Shown here in pieces: positions 1 through 6,609 of a stretch of DNA of 9,286 nt; the stretch's first letter is position 1; the number at the start of each line of letters is the position of its first letter. This DNA is from Campylobacterota bacterium. GTDB lineage: Bacteria; Campylobacterota; Campylobacteria; Campylobacterales; Sulfurovaceae. Below the pieces are notes generated by a model, which searched no databases, was not told where the DNA came from, and saw only the letters and a program-made list of their open reading frames with translations. Made by a program: the position numbers and the translations under genes. The DNA is taken from positions 1 to 9,286 of the forward strand of contig JAUVCL010000078.1 in the NCBI GenBank assembly GCA_030595845.1. The letters are read 5' to 3'.

Positions 1-1527
1 ACAACATTAAGAGACGGTGAGCAGAGCCCAGGGGCGTCTATGAACACCGAAGAGAAAATCCAGATCGCTGCACAGTTGGAGCGTTTGGGGGTAGATATCA
101 TCGAAGCGGGATTTGCAGCGGCAAGCCCGGGAGACTTTGATGCCATAGAGAAGATCTCACAACGCGTAACAAGCTCAACCGTTTGTTCTTTGGCTCGTGC
201 CATAGATGCCGATGTGAAAGCAGCAGGTGAAGCCATTGCAAAAGCCAAAATGAAACGTATCCATACGTTCATTGCAACCTCTAGCATACATATGGAATAC
301 AAGTTAAAAATGACACCAAATGAAGTCATCAAAAGAGCTGTACGTGCAGTAGAGTATGCACGTACTTTTGTAGATGATGTAGAATTTTCATGTGAAGATG
401 CAGGACGTTCAGATATGGGCTTCATGAAAGAGATCGCTGATGCAGTTATCGAAGCAGGAGCAACGACTATTAACTTGCCAGATACGGTAGGATTTAGGCT
501 TCCTTTTGAAATCGGTGCTATGGTCAAAGAGATGAGTGAATATACCAAAGATAGAGCCATTATCTCTGTACACAATCACAATGACTTAGGCTTAGGTGTA
601 GCAAACTCTTTGGAAGCGGTTATCAATGGTGCAAGACAGGTAGAATGTACCATCAATGGTTTAGGTGAAAGAGCAGGAAATGCAGCTTTAGAAGAGATAG
701 TCATGGCGTTAAAAACACGTTCTGATATTTTTTCTGACTATAAAACCAATATCAATACAAAAGAGATCTATCCTAGTTCTCGTTTGATAGCTAATATCAC
801 AGGTATAGAGCCACAACCCAACAAAGCCATAGTCGGTAAAAATGCTTTTGCACATGAATCTGGTATTCATCAGGACGGTATGTTAAAAATCAAATCTACC
901 TATGAGATCATTTCTCCAGCAGATATTGGTTTAGATATGGATGATACTTTAGTCTTGGGTAAACATTCTGGTCGGGCAGCATTTAAAGACAAATTGAATA
1001 AATTAGGTTTTTCTTTAGATGATGAAGCTTTAAATACATCCTTTGAGCGTTTTAAGATCTTGGCAGACAGAAAAAAAGAGATCTATGATGATGATATAAG
1101 AGCTTTAGTCACCAACGAAATGACTAAAGCTGTACAAGTCTATGAATTGGTCTCATTACAGTTAATGGACTGTTCAAATGGTGTACCTTCAGCAGCAGTT
1201 AAGATACGTAAAGATGACAACGAGATCATCGAAGCAGGCATAGGTGAAGGGACTATAGATGCTGTCTTTAAAACGATAGACAGGATCTCTGGTTATGAGG
1301 GTCAATTGGGTGACTATAAAGTAAAATCTGTCAGTGAAGGTAAAGATGCCTTGGCAAGTGTTACGGTAAAAGTCTCATTTAATGGTGACCCTGCCATCAT
1401 AGGACACGGATTGAACATCGACACGATGTTAGCAAGTGCAAGAGCATACATTGGTGCTTTGAATTCTTATTTAAGTATGGAAGGGAAGTTAAAGTCACGT
1501 CATTGTGACTCTTCTAAAACAGTGTAA
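1..1527 (+). CDS. leuA: 2-isopropylmalate synthase, 5' end outside window
   Basis: Condenses acetyl-CoA with 2-oxoisovalerate to 2-isopropylmalate, the first committed step of leucine synthesis, in the cytoplasm. The frame is open from base 1, and its first codons read TTLRDGEQSPG, the classic N-terminal catalytic and metal-binding motif of the family. The ATG at 40 is therefore internal, and only about ten residues should be missing. Numbering from the first visible codon (508 residues): the metal-binding HNHND is at 191-195, the signature GLGERAGNAALEE starts near 220, and GKHSGRAAF starts near 320. From about residue 380 onward the protein matches the LeuA regulatory (dimerisation) domain, the site of leucine feedback inhibition in this family. 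Length fits the long bacterial LeuA form. It converges on serS, with 74 nt between the two stop codons. No start or promoter is visible. Confidence 0.96.
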   Translation, partial: TTLRDGEQSPGASMNTEEKIQIAAQLERLGVDIIEAGFAAASPGDFDAIEKISQRVTSSTVCSLARAIDADVKAAGEAIAKAKMKRIHTFIATSSIHMEYKLKMTPNEVIKRAVRAVEYARTFVDDVEFSCEDAGRSDMGFMKEIADAVIEAGATTINLPDTVGFRLPFEIGAMVKEMSEYTKDRAIISVHNHNDLGLGVANSLEAVINGARQVECTINGLGERAGNAALEEIVMALKTRSDIFSDYKTNINTKEIYPSSRLIANITGIEPQPNKAIVGKNAFAHESGIHQDGMLKIKSTYEIISPADIGLDMDDTLVLGKHSGRAAFKDKLNKLGFSLDDEALNTSFERFKILADRKKEIYDDDIRALVTNEMTKAVQVYELVSLQLMDCSNGVPSAAVKIRKDDNEIIEAGIGEGTIDAVFKTIDRISGYEGQLGDYKVKSVSEGKDALASVTVKVSFNGDPAIIGHGLNIDTMLASARAYIGALNSYLSMEGKLKSRHCDSSKTV

Positions 1528-1529
1528 GC

Positions 1530-1555
1530 GTAGGGTGTTGTGTCCCCACAACACC
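1530..1555 (+). repeat. REP-like palindrome, copy 1
   Basis: The sequence is GTAG followed by a perfect 9-bp stem (GGTGTTGTG/CACAACACC, 1534-1555) with a TCCC loop. A conserved GTAG head next to an imperfect palindrome is the known architecture of REP elements linked to RAYT (TnpA-REP) transposases. It begins 2 nt after the leuA stop. It may also act as a transcription end for leuA, but no run of T follows, so an intrinsic terminator is less convincing than a repeat element. Confidence 0.6.
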
Positions 1556-1578
1556 ATTTGAATATTGTATGTTAATTT

Positions 1579-1605
1579 GGTGTTGTCAGGAGACAAGCAC
1601 CCTAC
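1579..1605 (-). repeat. REP-like palindrome, copy 2, inverted
   Basis: Read on the - strand this is GTAG followed by GGTG-C-TTGTC, loop TCCT, GACAACACC. It is a slightly diverged copy of the palindrome at 1530-1555 in the opposite orientation, 23 nt away. Two inverted REPs form what is called a REPIN or BIME. The TAG of its GTAG head (1602-1604) is the stop codon of serS, so the element inserted at, or helped to define, the end of serS. The stem has one bulged base. The assignment rests on architecture, because the family consensus in this genome is unknown. Confidence 0.55.
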
Positions 1606-2846
1606 ATATATTTCTTTAATACTTCAGGTATTTCTATTGAACCATCTTCATTCTGATAATTCTCCATAATAGCCACAATCGTACGACCGACTGCAAGTGA
1701 AGAACCATTCAGCGTATGAACAAATCTATTTTTCTTACCATCTTTAAAACGGATCTTTGCACGTCTTGCCTGGAAATCTCTAGTATTGGAAATAGAAGAA
1801 ATTTCACGGTATTGATTTTGTCCTGGGAGCCATACTTCCAGGTCGATAGTTGTTGCCGCAGAGAAACCGAGATCACCATAACAAAGTTCTACTACTCTGT
1901 GAGGCAAGCCAAGTGCTGTAAGGATATCGGATGCGTTTTCCACCATCATTTCAAACACTTCTTGAGACTTAGCAGGGTGTGCGATGGCAACCATTTCTAC
2001 TTTGTTAAACTGGTGCTGACGGATGATACCTCTTGTATCACGTCCTGCAGATCCTGCTTCTTTTCTAAAACATGGGGTATATCCCGTCATAAGAAGAGGC
2101 AATTCTTTTTCTGTCAGTATCTCATCGTTATATAAATTTGTAAGTGGTACTTCTGCCGTAGGAATAAGATAGAGGTCTTCATCATCTATCTTAAAAAGGT
2201 CATCTTCAAACTTTGGAAGCTGCCCTGTTCCCTGAAGCATTGCAGAGTTGTTTATAAATGGTACAGAATGCTCTATAAACCCTTTTTGTGCATTGGTGTC
2301 AAGGAAGAAGTTAATAAGTGCTCTTTCAAGTCTGGAAGCTTCTCCTCTAAGTACAGAAAATCGACTCTTTGCAAGCTTAACGCCACGTTCAAAGTCTATC
2401 CACCCGTTAATTTCAGAGAGTTCCCAATGTTCTTTGGGTTTAAAAGAAAATTCTTTGGGTTCAAGTACCTTGCGAAGTTCCACATTGTCCTCTTCATCTT
2501 CACCTTCCGGTACAGATTCATCTGGAAAGTTAGGCATAGCAAGTGCAACATGATAGAGTGCTTCTTCTGCTTCTCTCGCTTTTTCCTGCATAGGAACCAT
2601 CGCTTCTTTATTGGCATCTACTTTTGCTTTCAATTCAGTAATATCTTTACCCTCTCGCATATACTGACCAAATAGTTTAGACATAGAGTTCTGTTCTGCT
2701 TTTGAAGCTTCCAAGGTAGCATTGGCTTCTTTTAAAGAGGTAAACAGCTTTTGAAGATTTTCAAGGGTAGCAGCATCTACACCCTTTTTTTGCAGTTTTG
2801 CACTGGCTTCTTCGAAATTATTTTGGAGGTATTTAAGATCTATCAT
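1602..2846 (-). CDS. serS: Seryl-tRNA synthetase
   Basis: Charges tRNA-Ser (and tRNA-Sec where present) with serine in the cytoplasm. The 414 residues match the usual length of the bacterial enzyme. Residues 1 to about 110 are the charged, helical coiled-coil arm that binds the long variable arm of tRNA-Ser. The class II catalytic core follows, with the TAEVPLTN serine-binding segment at 230-237, motif 2 (FRKEAGSAGRDTRG) at 260-273 and motif 3 (LNGSSLAVGRTI) at 379-390. The start is the ATG at 2844-2846, giving the family-typical N-terminus MIDLKYLQ. Only a weak AGG lies upstream as ribosome binding site. A TATAAT box sits about 35 nt upstream, and a hairpin separates the gene from the kinase gene upstream, so serS probably has its own promoter. 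Its TAG stop lies inside a REP-like repeat. Confidence 0.98.
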   Translation of the reverse strand: MIDLKYLQNNFEEASAKLQKKGVDAATLENLQKLFTSLKEANATLEASKAEQNSMSKLFGQYMREGKDITELKAKVDANKEAMVPMQEKAREAEEALYHVALAMPNFPDESVPEGEDEEDNVELRKVLEPKEFSFKPKEHWELSEINGWIDFERGVKLAKSRFSVLRGEASRLERALINFFLDTNAQKGFIEHSVPFINNSAMLQGTGQLPKFEDDLFKIDDEDLYLIPTAEVPLTNLYNDEILTEKELPLLMTGYTPCFRKEAGSAGRDTRGIIRQHQFNKVEMVAIAHPAKSQEVFEMMVENASDILTALGLPHRVVELCYGDLGFSAATTIDLEVWLPGQNQYREISSISNTRDFQARRAKIRFKDGKKNRFVHTLNGSSLAVGRTIVAIMENYQNEDGSIEIPEVLKKYM

Positions 2847-2880
2847 AATGTTAACCTAATGTAGTAAAATTTATAAGAGA

Positions 2881-2886
2881 ATTATA
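2881..2886 (-). promoter_or_regulatory. Putative -10 box of the serS promoter
   Basis: A perfect TATAAT on the - strand, 34 nt upstream of the serS ATG, would give a leader of roughly 25-30 nt. No recognisable -35 hexamer lies at 16-18 nt spacing. Weak -35 boxes are common for the main sigma factor of Campylobacterota. The call is by motif and position only. Confidence 0.45.
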
Positions 2887-2903
2887 GGATAATTTTGAAA
2901 GAA

Positions 2904-2933
2904 TCTGATTAAGAGCCCAAGCTCCCAATCAGA
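2904..2933 (-). terminator. Putative intrinsic terminator after the AmgK-like gene
   Basis: A two-part hairpin: a 7-bp outer stem (TCTGATT/AATCAGA), a 2x2 internal loop, a 4-bp GAGC/GCTC inner stem and a 4-nt loop. On the - strand it is followed by ATTCTTTC, only moderately T-rich. It lies about 50 nt past the stop codon at 2984 and just upstream of the serS -10 box, where an operon end would be expected. The plus strand lacks a T tract on its side. Confidence 0.45.
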
Positions 2934-2983
2934 AGTGTAATATTAAAAGTATTACCAGATCACGCTATCATAGTAAACATATA

Positions 2984-3919
2984 CTAGACAGACTTTAAGA
3001 GACCAACCAACCCGTCTAACTCCGAATATTTAGACCCAACCTCAATAATATACTTTAAAGTCAAAGGAATATCCTTCAAATACCCCTCTTTACCATCGCG
3101 AATACTAAGTCTGGCAAAGATTCCAAGTATTTTAATATGACGCTGTAACCCGGTGAAGTCAAACCAACGTATAAAAGTGTCGTCATCTATATCAAGACCT
3201 TTTAAATCTCTAAAAAGTAGTATAAGTCTTTGTATCTCCTCTGCATCCAGTTCCACATACACGTCACGCAAAAGTGAGACCAGATCATAGGTCAATGCAC
3301 CCTCTTTTGCATCTTGAAAATCTATCACTACTATCTCGTCGTTGCTGTCTATCATCAAGTTCCGTGAGTGGTAATCACGATGTACAAACAACCCTTGTGG
3401 CTGACTCAATACTTCTTTGCTAATGAGACTAAAACTCTCAAGAAGGTTACGCCCTTCCAAACACTCAAGTGTTTTACCTAAATGCTCTTTGATGTACCAC
3501 TGTGGCATGAGATTCATCTCTTCTAATAGAAAGTTCGCATCATAAGGTTCTAAGCCTTGTGAGGGTGTTTCTTGCATTTTGACTAATGTTTTTATAGCTT
3601 TTTCATAATAAGTGCTTGCATTTCCTGCCTTATGTTTATCAAATACATGGGTGGAACCTACGTCTTCTAAGAAAATAAAACCTTTGTTGAGCTCATAGGA
3701 TTTAATAGTAGGTATACGGACTTTAGCATCCATGAGTCTCCAGCTTATACCGATGAAGATGGGTACACTGTCTTTAGAGTCCGAAGCATCCATAACCATA
3801 CCTTTTGGTAGATTCTCCAGACGGTAATATCTTCTAGAACTTGCATCTCCGTGTAGTGGGTGAAGGATCGGATCTTCAATCCCTAACCACTCCAACCACC
3901 CTTTTAACTCATTGTGCAT
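2984..3919 (-). CDS. amgK: AmgK-like anomeric amino-sugar kinase (APH fold)
   Basis: A member of the aminoglycoside phosphotransferase/choline kinase fold, 311 residues, cytoplasmic (no signal or membrane segment). It carries GDASSRRYYR (24-33, nucleotide-binding loop region), HRDYHSRN (180-187, catalytic Asp182) and IDFQDA (199-204, Mg-binding Asp200), followed by TYDLVSLLRDVY. This exact style of motif is typical of AmgK, the ATP-dependent kinase that phosphorylates the anomeric carbon of N-acetylmuramate and N-acetylglucosamine during peptidoglycan recycling in Pseudomonas and relatives. Older annotations call such genes aminoglycoside phosphotransferases, but resistance is unlikely. The start is well supported by an AGGAG (3926-3930) seven bases upstream. 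It lies 15 nt downstream of the HAD gene and is surely co-transcribed with it. The usual partner, the uridylyltransferase MurU, is not in this window, so the substrate remains an inference. Confidence 0.8.
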   Translation of the reverse strand: MHNELKGWLEWLGIEDPILHPLHGDASSRRYYRLENLPKGMVMDASDSKDSVPIFIGISWRLMDAKVRIPTIKSYELNKGFIFLEDVGSTHVFDKHKAGNASTYYEKAIKTLVKMQETPSQGLEPYDANFLLEEMNLMPQWYIKEHLGKTLECLEGRNLLESFSLISKEVLSQPQGLFVHRDYHSRNLMIDSNDEIVVIDFQDAKEGALTYDLVSLLRDVYVELDAEEIQRLILLFRDLKGLDIDDDTFIRWFDFTGLQRHIKILGIFARLSIRDGKEGYLKDIPLTLKYIIEVGSKYSELDGLVGLLKSV

Positions 3920-3934
3920 ACCTAGCTCCTAAAA

Positions 3935-4618
3935 TTACATTTTCTCTATGAGCTTTACCGCTTCAAATGCATCTTCTTTAATAAAATCTGCACATTCAGA
4001 GAGTTCTTCTTTACCCATATATCCACATAACACACCAACACAAGCGATCCCTGCTTCTTCTGCAGCTAACATATCGGCATGTGTATCGCCAACAAAATAG
4101 GTTACTTGTCCAAAACGATGGTCGAGTGCAGCTAAAGCTTTATTTACAGGTTCTGGGTTTGGCTTTGGATGCTCTACATCCTCTCTCCCGATAAGTACAT
4201 CAAAATACTTCATCAAGTCAAAATGCTCAAGCAATATACGTGAATATTCACTTGTTTTTGTTGTCACGATGCCAAGTTTTGCGTAACCATAGGCAAACTC
4301 TATCGCCTCTTTTGCATTAGGGAGTAACACTGTTTTTTGCGTATGGATGGTTTGATAATGCGCTTTGTAAGCTTTAACATATGCCATAGCTTCTGATTCA
4401 TTTACACCAAGCTTCACAAACATCACATCAAGTGGCAAACCTATAAGTGATTTGATCTTCTCTGCATCTGGTATATCAACACCAAAAGATGCATAGGCCT
4501 TTTCAAAACTCTCTAGAATTGCTTCTGTTGAATCTATGATCGTACCATCTAAGTCAAAAAGAACGATTTTACTTCTTATCGTACCCTCTTTCATTTGATA
4601 TATTGTATCTGAGGCCAT
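3935..4618 (-). CDS. HAD-superfamily phosphatase, Gph/MupP-like
   Basis: A 227-residue HAD phosphatase with all four catalytic motifs: DLDGT (22-26, nucleophile Asp22 and acid/base Asp24), the motif II Thr in GIVTTK (119 or 120), Lys152 in PKPNPEP, and GDTHAD (177-182) for Mg binding. A small helical cap lies between motifs I and II, as in phosphoglycolate phosphatases. The start at 4618 is preceded by AAAGGG at good spacing. A later Met9 is possible but would leave only a few residues before motif I. Gph (2-phosphoglycolate) is the default family annotation. MupP, the MurNAc-6-phosphate phosphatase of the AmgK/MurU route, belongs to the same subfamily, and the tight coupling to an AmgK-like kinase favours that alternative. 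The 100-nt gap upstream has a TATATT that could serve as a -10 box. Confidence 0.85.
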   Translation of the reverse strand: MASDTIYQMKEGTIRSKIVLFDLDGTIIDSTEAILESFEKAYASFGVDIPDAEKIKSLIGLPLDVMFVKLGVNESEAMAYVKAYKAHYQTIHTQKTVLLPNAKEAIEFAYGYAKLGIVTTKTSEYSRILLEHFDLMKYFDVLIGREDVEHPKPNPEPVNKALAALDHRFGQVTYFVGDTHADMLAAEEAGIACVGVLCGYMGKEELSECADFIKEDAFEAVKLIEKM

Positions 4619-4718
4619 ATTGTCTACCCTTTAATTAAAATTTGAGAACGTCTAAATATAGTAGAGGTTCATCATATAACTTGCATCATACCCATTAAAG
4701 ATAAAACTTTCTTACCTG

Positions 4719-5513
4719 TTATTTTACTTTTGTGTTTTCTTCTAGTTTTATGTTTTCTGGGTCCATCAAACTTTCAAGATCTGCATTGGTGAGTGTTTTT
4801 TGCAGAAGGTTACTTTTATCAAGGTCAAGTGATTTGAAACTATGATCTTCCAGCAGTTCGACAAATTCAAAAATCTCTTCTGTGATCGCAAATTCACCGT
4901 CTGTCACTCTTATCTTCTTAAAGTGTTCTAATATGGTTTGTGTTGTTTTATTTTCACTTTGTTCTATCTCTTGATTTCCAAATGCAATAACATAGACACC
5001 TGCTTTACACGCTGACTCGACAAAGTTCTGGATTCTTCTTAACTCAATATCTTCTGTTGGAAAATTTTCTAAATTGATCAGTACCAAATGATAAGTCTGT
5101 TTAAGTTTAGACTTTTGATTATGTTCACTGATGGTAGGTCTATTACAACATATCAGATCTTGATAACGAGAAATGATAGTCTCTTCCAGTTCTTCAAAAA
5201 GACCCGACATCAAATCTTGATTATAGGCAGTCTGAAAGAGATGCATATATTGTAAAGGTGAAAGGTTATAAAATTTCTTTTTACCAAAGTCAAAAAGGTC
5301 AACTTTTAAACTCTCATGAGGCATAGTAGAGAGCATTTCCAAACAAAGACTTTCCAGTAAATTATCAGCCTTTTTTTCAGAGACCTTGTCATACAATAAG
5401 CAAAATCCACCATCATTACTCCCTGTATATAAAGGGATCTTTTCATTGCCTCTGTGTAGATCTCCTAAATGAAATCCCCAAGGGAATGCATAACGCTCAT
5501 CTTTATCTGCCAT
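4719..5513 (-). CDS. FtsK/SpoIIIE-like ATPase fold without Walker A; function unknown
   Basis: 264 residues, not recognised as a named protein. No signal peptide or membrane helix. The layout resembles one FtsK/SpoIIIE-type motor lobe. Residues 26-40 (IPLYTGSNDGGFCLL) and the helix after them align by pattern with the strand-loop-helix that normally holds the P-loop, but GxxGxGKS is replaced by YDKVSEKKAD. LKVDLFDFGKKKFYNL (69-84) recalls the next strand of the fold. YHLVLINLENF (141-151) sits where Walker B is expected but has no Asp-Glu pair. FVESACKAGVYVIAFGNQE (164-182) matches the sensor-like strand that in active motors ends in a TQ. The C-terminal 60 residues are acidic. It could be an inactive paralogue or the leftover of a larger motor. 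The start ATG follows a TATAAT promoter box but has only a weak ribosome binding site. It is the last core-side gene before the tRNA scar. Confidence 0.5.
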   Translation of the reverse strand: MADKDERYAFPWGFHLGDLHRGNEKIPLYTGSNDGGFCLLYDKVSEKKADNLLESLCLEMLSTMPHESLKVDLFDFGKKKFYNLSPLQYMHLFQTAYNQDLMSGLFEELEETIISRYQDLICCNRPTISEHNQKSKLKQTYHLVLINLENFPTEDIELRRIQNFVESACKAGVYVIAFGNQEIEQSENKTTQTILEHFKKIRVTDGEFAITEEIFEFVELLEDHSFKSLDLDKSNLLQKTLTNADLESLMDPENIKLEENTKVK

Positions 5514-5542
5514 ACTGTTGTACTCACTTTTATTTTTTTCGC

Positions 5543-5548
5543 ATTATA
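5543..5548 (-). promoter_or_regulatory. Putative -10 box of the 264-aa gene
   Basis: A perfect TATAAT on the - strand, 29 nt upstream of the ATG at 5513, with AT-rich sequence on both sides. No clear -35. It would drive the 264-aa gene and possibly the HAD and kinase genes behind it. Confidence 0.45.
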
Positions 5549-5671
5549 TCACTATTTTGATTAGGGGTTACGCTCAGCTATAACTTCAAAATATCGAATT
5601 TGGCTTATGTGTAAAGTTTTGATAATTGTTTTGGAGAGTAAGTAAATAAAGGTGGTCATTCAGAATAGAAG

Positions 5672-5716
5672 TGGTAGTAAGAGAGGGACTCGAACCCTCG
5701 ACCTCCGGCTTATGAG
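5672..5716 (-). other. 3' half of a tRNA-Met(CAU) gene, attachment-site scar
   Basis: Read on the - strand: anticodon loop CTCATAA (5716-5710, anticodon CAT at 5714-5712), 3' anticodon stem GCCGG (5709-5705), 5-nt variable loop, perfect T stem GAGGG/CCCTC with loop TTCGAGT (5699-5683), 3' acceptor strand TCTTACT (5682-5676), discriminator A and encoded CCA (5674-5672). The 5' side is missing: the bases before the loop (ACAAT) do not pair with GCCGG, and no D arm or AGTAAGA acceptor strand exists upstream. It is therefore a half gene, not a functional tRNA. The stem sequence suggests elongator Met, although a lysidine-modified tRNA-Ile(CAU) cannot be ruled out. Tyrosine integrases commonly cross over in the anticodon loop and leave such a 3' copy at one end of the element. 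Confidence 0.85.
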
Positions 5717-5779
5717 ATTGTTAGATAGTTCCCCATTCTCCCCTTAGAATATAATAGAGAGATGCCTTTGATACTTTGA

Positions 5780-5995
5780 ATGGGTCAATTTTTGTGCCAC
5801 TTTTTACATGGCATGGAGACTTCTCAGTTAGAGAAACGATTGAGTATCGTTGAGGCACTAATATTTAAAATAATCTGAATTCTACAAAAGAAGGTTTTGA
5901 AGAACTTAAAACGTATTCAAGGAGATGAAGCTCTTCTTCAAAAGGTAACCAAAGAGCAAACAAGGAAGTTTACTAAAGTTTTGGACAAGGAGTAA
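5780..5995 (+). pseudogene. Decayed short reading frame, charged helical protein
   Basis: One frame runs from an ATG at 5780 (a better-looking start is Met at 5813, METSQLEKRLSIVEALIF) to TAA at 5993-5995, interrupted once by TGA at 5876-5878. The C-terminal part (IQGDEALLQKVTKEQTRKF...) is charged and helical and looks like real protein. An alternative reading avoids the stop: the middle piece NNLNSTKEGFEELK lies in another frame between two AAAA runs (5867-5870 and 5908-5911), so two compensating frameshifts would also join the halves. Neither start has a good ribosome binding site. The product is not recognised. The rest of the 5996-6148 stretch shows nothing convincing. It may be the remnant of an island gene, or a chance open frame. 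Confidence 0.3.
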
Positions 5996-6148
5996 AACAA
6001 GCTCTTTCAAGATGTCACCTTTTCTAATAACATTATAAACTATAGGAGTTAATCGTAGGCAAATAAAGAGTTAAGAAGGGATTATCAATACCTAGCTCTT
6101 TTGAGTAGGATCTTAATTAAGTTATACGAGAATCAATCTTAAAAGCAG

Positions 6149-6154
6149 TATAAT
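6149..6154 (+). promoter_or_regulatory. Putative -10 box of the small exported-protein gene
   Basis: TATAAT 22 nt upstream of the ATG at 6177, followed by an A-rich leader and a strong ribosome binding site (AGGCGGAG, 6164-6171). No good -35 at standard spacing. The short distance implies a leader of only about 15 nt. Confidence 0.45.
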
Positions 6155-6176
6155 TAAAAATAAAGGCGGAGAAATT

Positions 6177-6533
6177 ATGAAAAGTTCAATACAAATTGTT
6201 TCACTTTGCTTGATAGGATGTCTTGGTGCAACAGCAAGCTTAGCAGAGCAGCATAAAGTCAAGAGTGAGAGGATGGAGAAAACTGTAAAAAACACTCCTA
6301 AACTAAAAAAGGTAGTACCATCCATGGGTGGTATGTCAGGTCAAACAGCAAAAGATGTAAAAGTTGCTCCTAAAATAAAAAAGAGAGCACCGGCAGCAAC
6401 ACCTATAAATCTTCCCAAGGAAGCTAAAAAAACTCCTATAATAAAAAATCCTGTTCCTGCAGATAGTCCTATGCCCATACCCAAAACAAAAATAACGCCT
6501 AGTCCTGGAGCGACACCTATCAATCTCCCCTAG
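6177..6533 (+). CDS. Small exported Pro/Lys-rich protein, probably frameshifted at its 3' end
   Basis: 118 residues, not recognised. The N-terminus is a secretion signal: short basic start, hydrophobic core IQIVSLCLIG, then either a lipobox LIGC (12-15, lipidated Cys15) or a signal peptidase I site at ASLA before Glu24. The mature part is low-complexity, rich in Pro and Lys, with no predicted fold. A loose motif xP[KI][IL]K[KN]xxP occurs three times (40-48, 64-72, 86-94), and ATPINLP occurs twice (74-80 and 112-118), the second time as the last residues. The start is secured by AGGCGGAG and a TATAAT box. Directly after the TAG, the frame one base over stays open for 25 sensible codons to 6609, which suggests that a C was gained in CCCC at 6527-6530. 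Location would be periplasm or outer surface. It is convergent with the WSC gene. Confidence 0.65.
   Translation: MKSSIQIVSLCLIGCLGATASLAEQHKVKSERMEKTVKNTPKLKKVVPSMGGMSGQTAKDVKVAPKIKKRAPAATPINLPKEAKKTPIIKNPVPADSPMPIPKTKITPSPGATPINLP
6396..6416 (+). repeat. Direct repeat copy 1 encoding ATPINLP
   Basis: Twenty-one bases encoding ATPINLP, matching 6510-6530 at all but three positions. The differences are silent (GCA/GCG, ATA/ATC, CTT/CTC), so the peptide appears to have been kept by selection or the copy is recent. It lies within the small exported-protein gene. Confidence 0.6.
6510..6530 (+). repeat. Direct repeat copy 2 encoding ATPINLP
   Basis: Second copy of the 21-base repeat, ending in the CCCC run right before the TAG stop of the small exported-protein gene. 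In the first copy the reading frame passes through CCC into further coding sequence. Here the extra C ends translation, the main reason to suspect a frameshift. Confidence 0.6.
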
Positions 6534-6609
6534 CAAATATGAGGGAAATATCTATGATCTTACACAAAAACAAACAGAGGCTCTATTAAAGGTATTAAAA
6601 CTTAGTTAA
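6534..6609 (+). pseudogene. Out-of-frame C-terminal tail of the small exported protein
   Basis: If one C is removed from CCCC (6527-6530), translation continues past INLP as SKYEGNIYDLTQKQTEALLK and five more residues to TAA at 6607-6609. That adds 25 residues and gives a 143-aa protein. The tail is a plausible amphipathic helix and very unlike the low-complexity part before it. It could also be a coincidental open frame, since 25 codons is short. Confidence 0.4.

Noticed and set aside
1716..2675. Several + strand open frames (1716-2135, 2248-2553, 2268-2675) and a - strand one at 2396-2617
   Set aside because: All lie inside serS, whose frame carries the full set of synthetase motifs.
2984..3919. 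Aminoglycoside resistance gene
   Set aside because: The fold is shared, but the GDASSRRYYR and HRDYHSRN style and the TYDLVSLLRDVY segment match AmgK-type sugar kinases, and the context is housekeeping.
5672..5748. A complete functional tRNA at this place
   Set aside because: The 5' acceptor strand, D arm and 5' anticodon stem are absent, so only the 3' half is present.
6122..6536. Minus-strand open frames opposite the small exported protein, some with hydrophobic stretches
   Set aside because: They are antisense to a gene with a strong ribosome binding site, a -10 box and a signal peptide. Their hydrophobicity comes from the reverse complement of Lys/Pro-rich codons.
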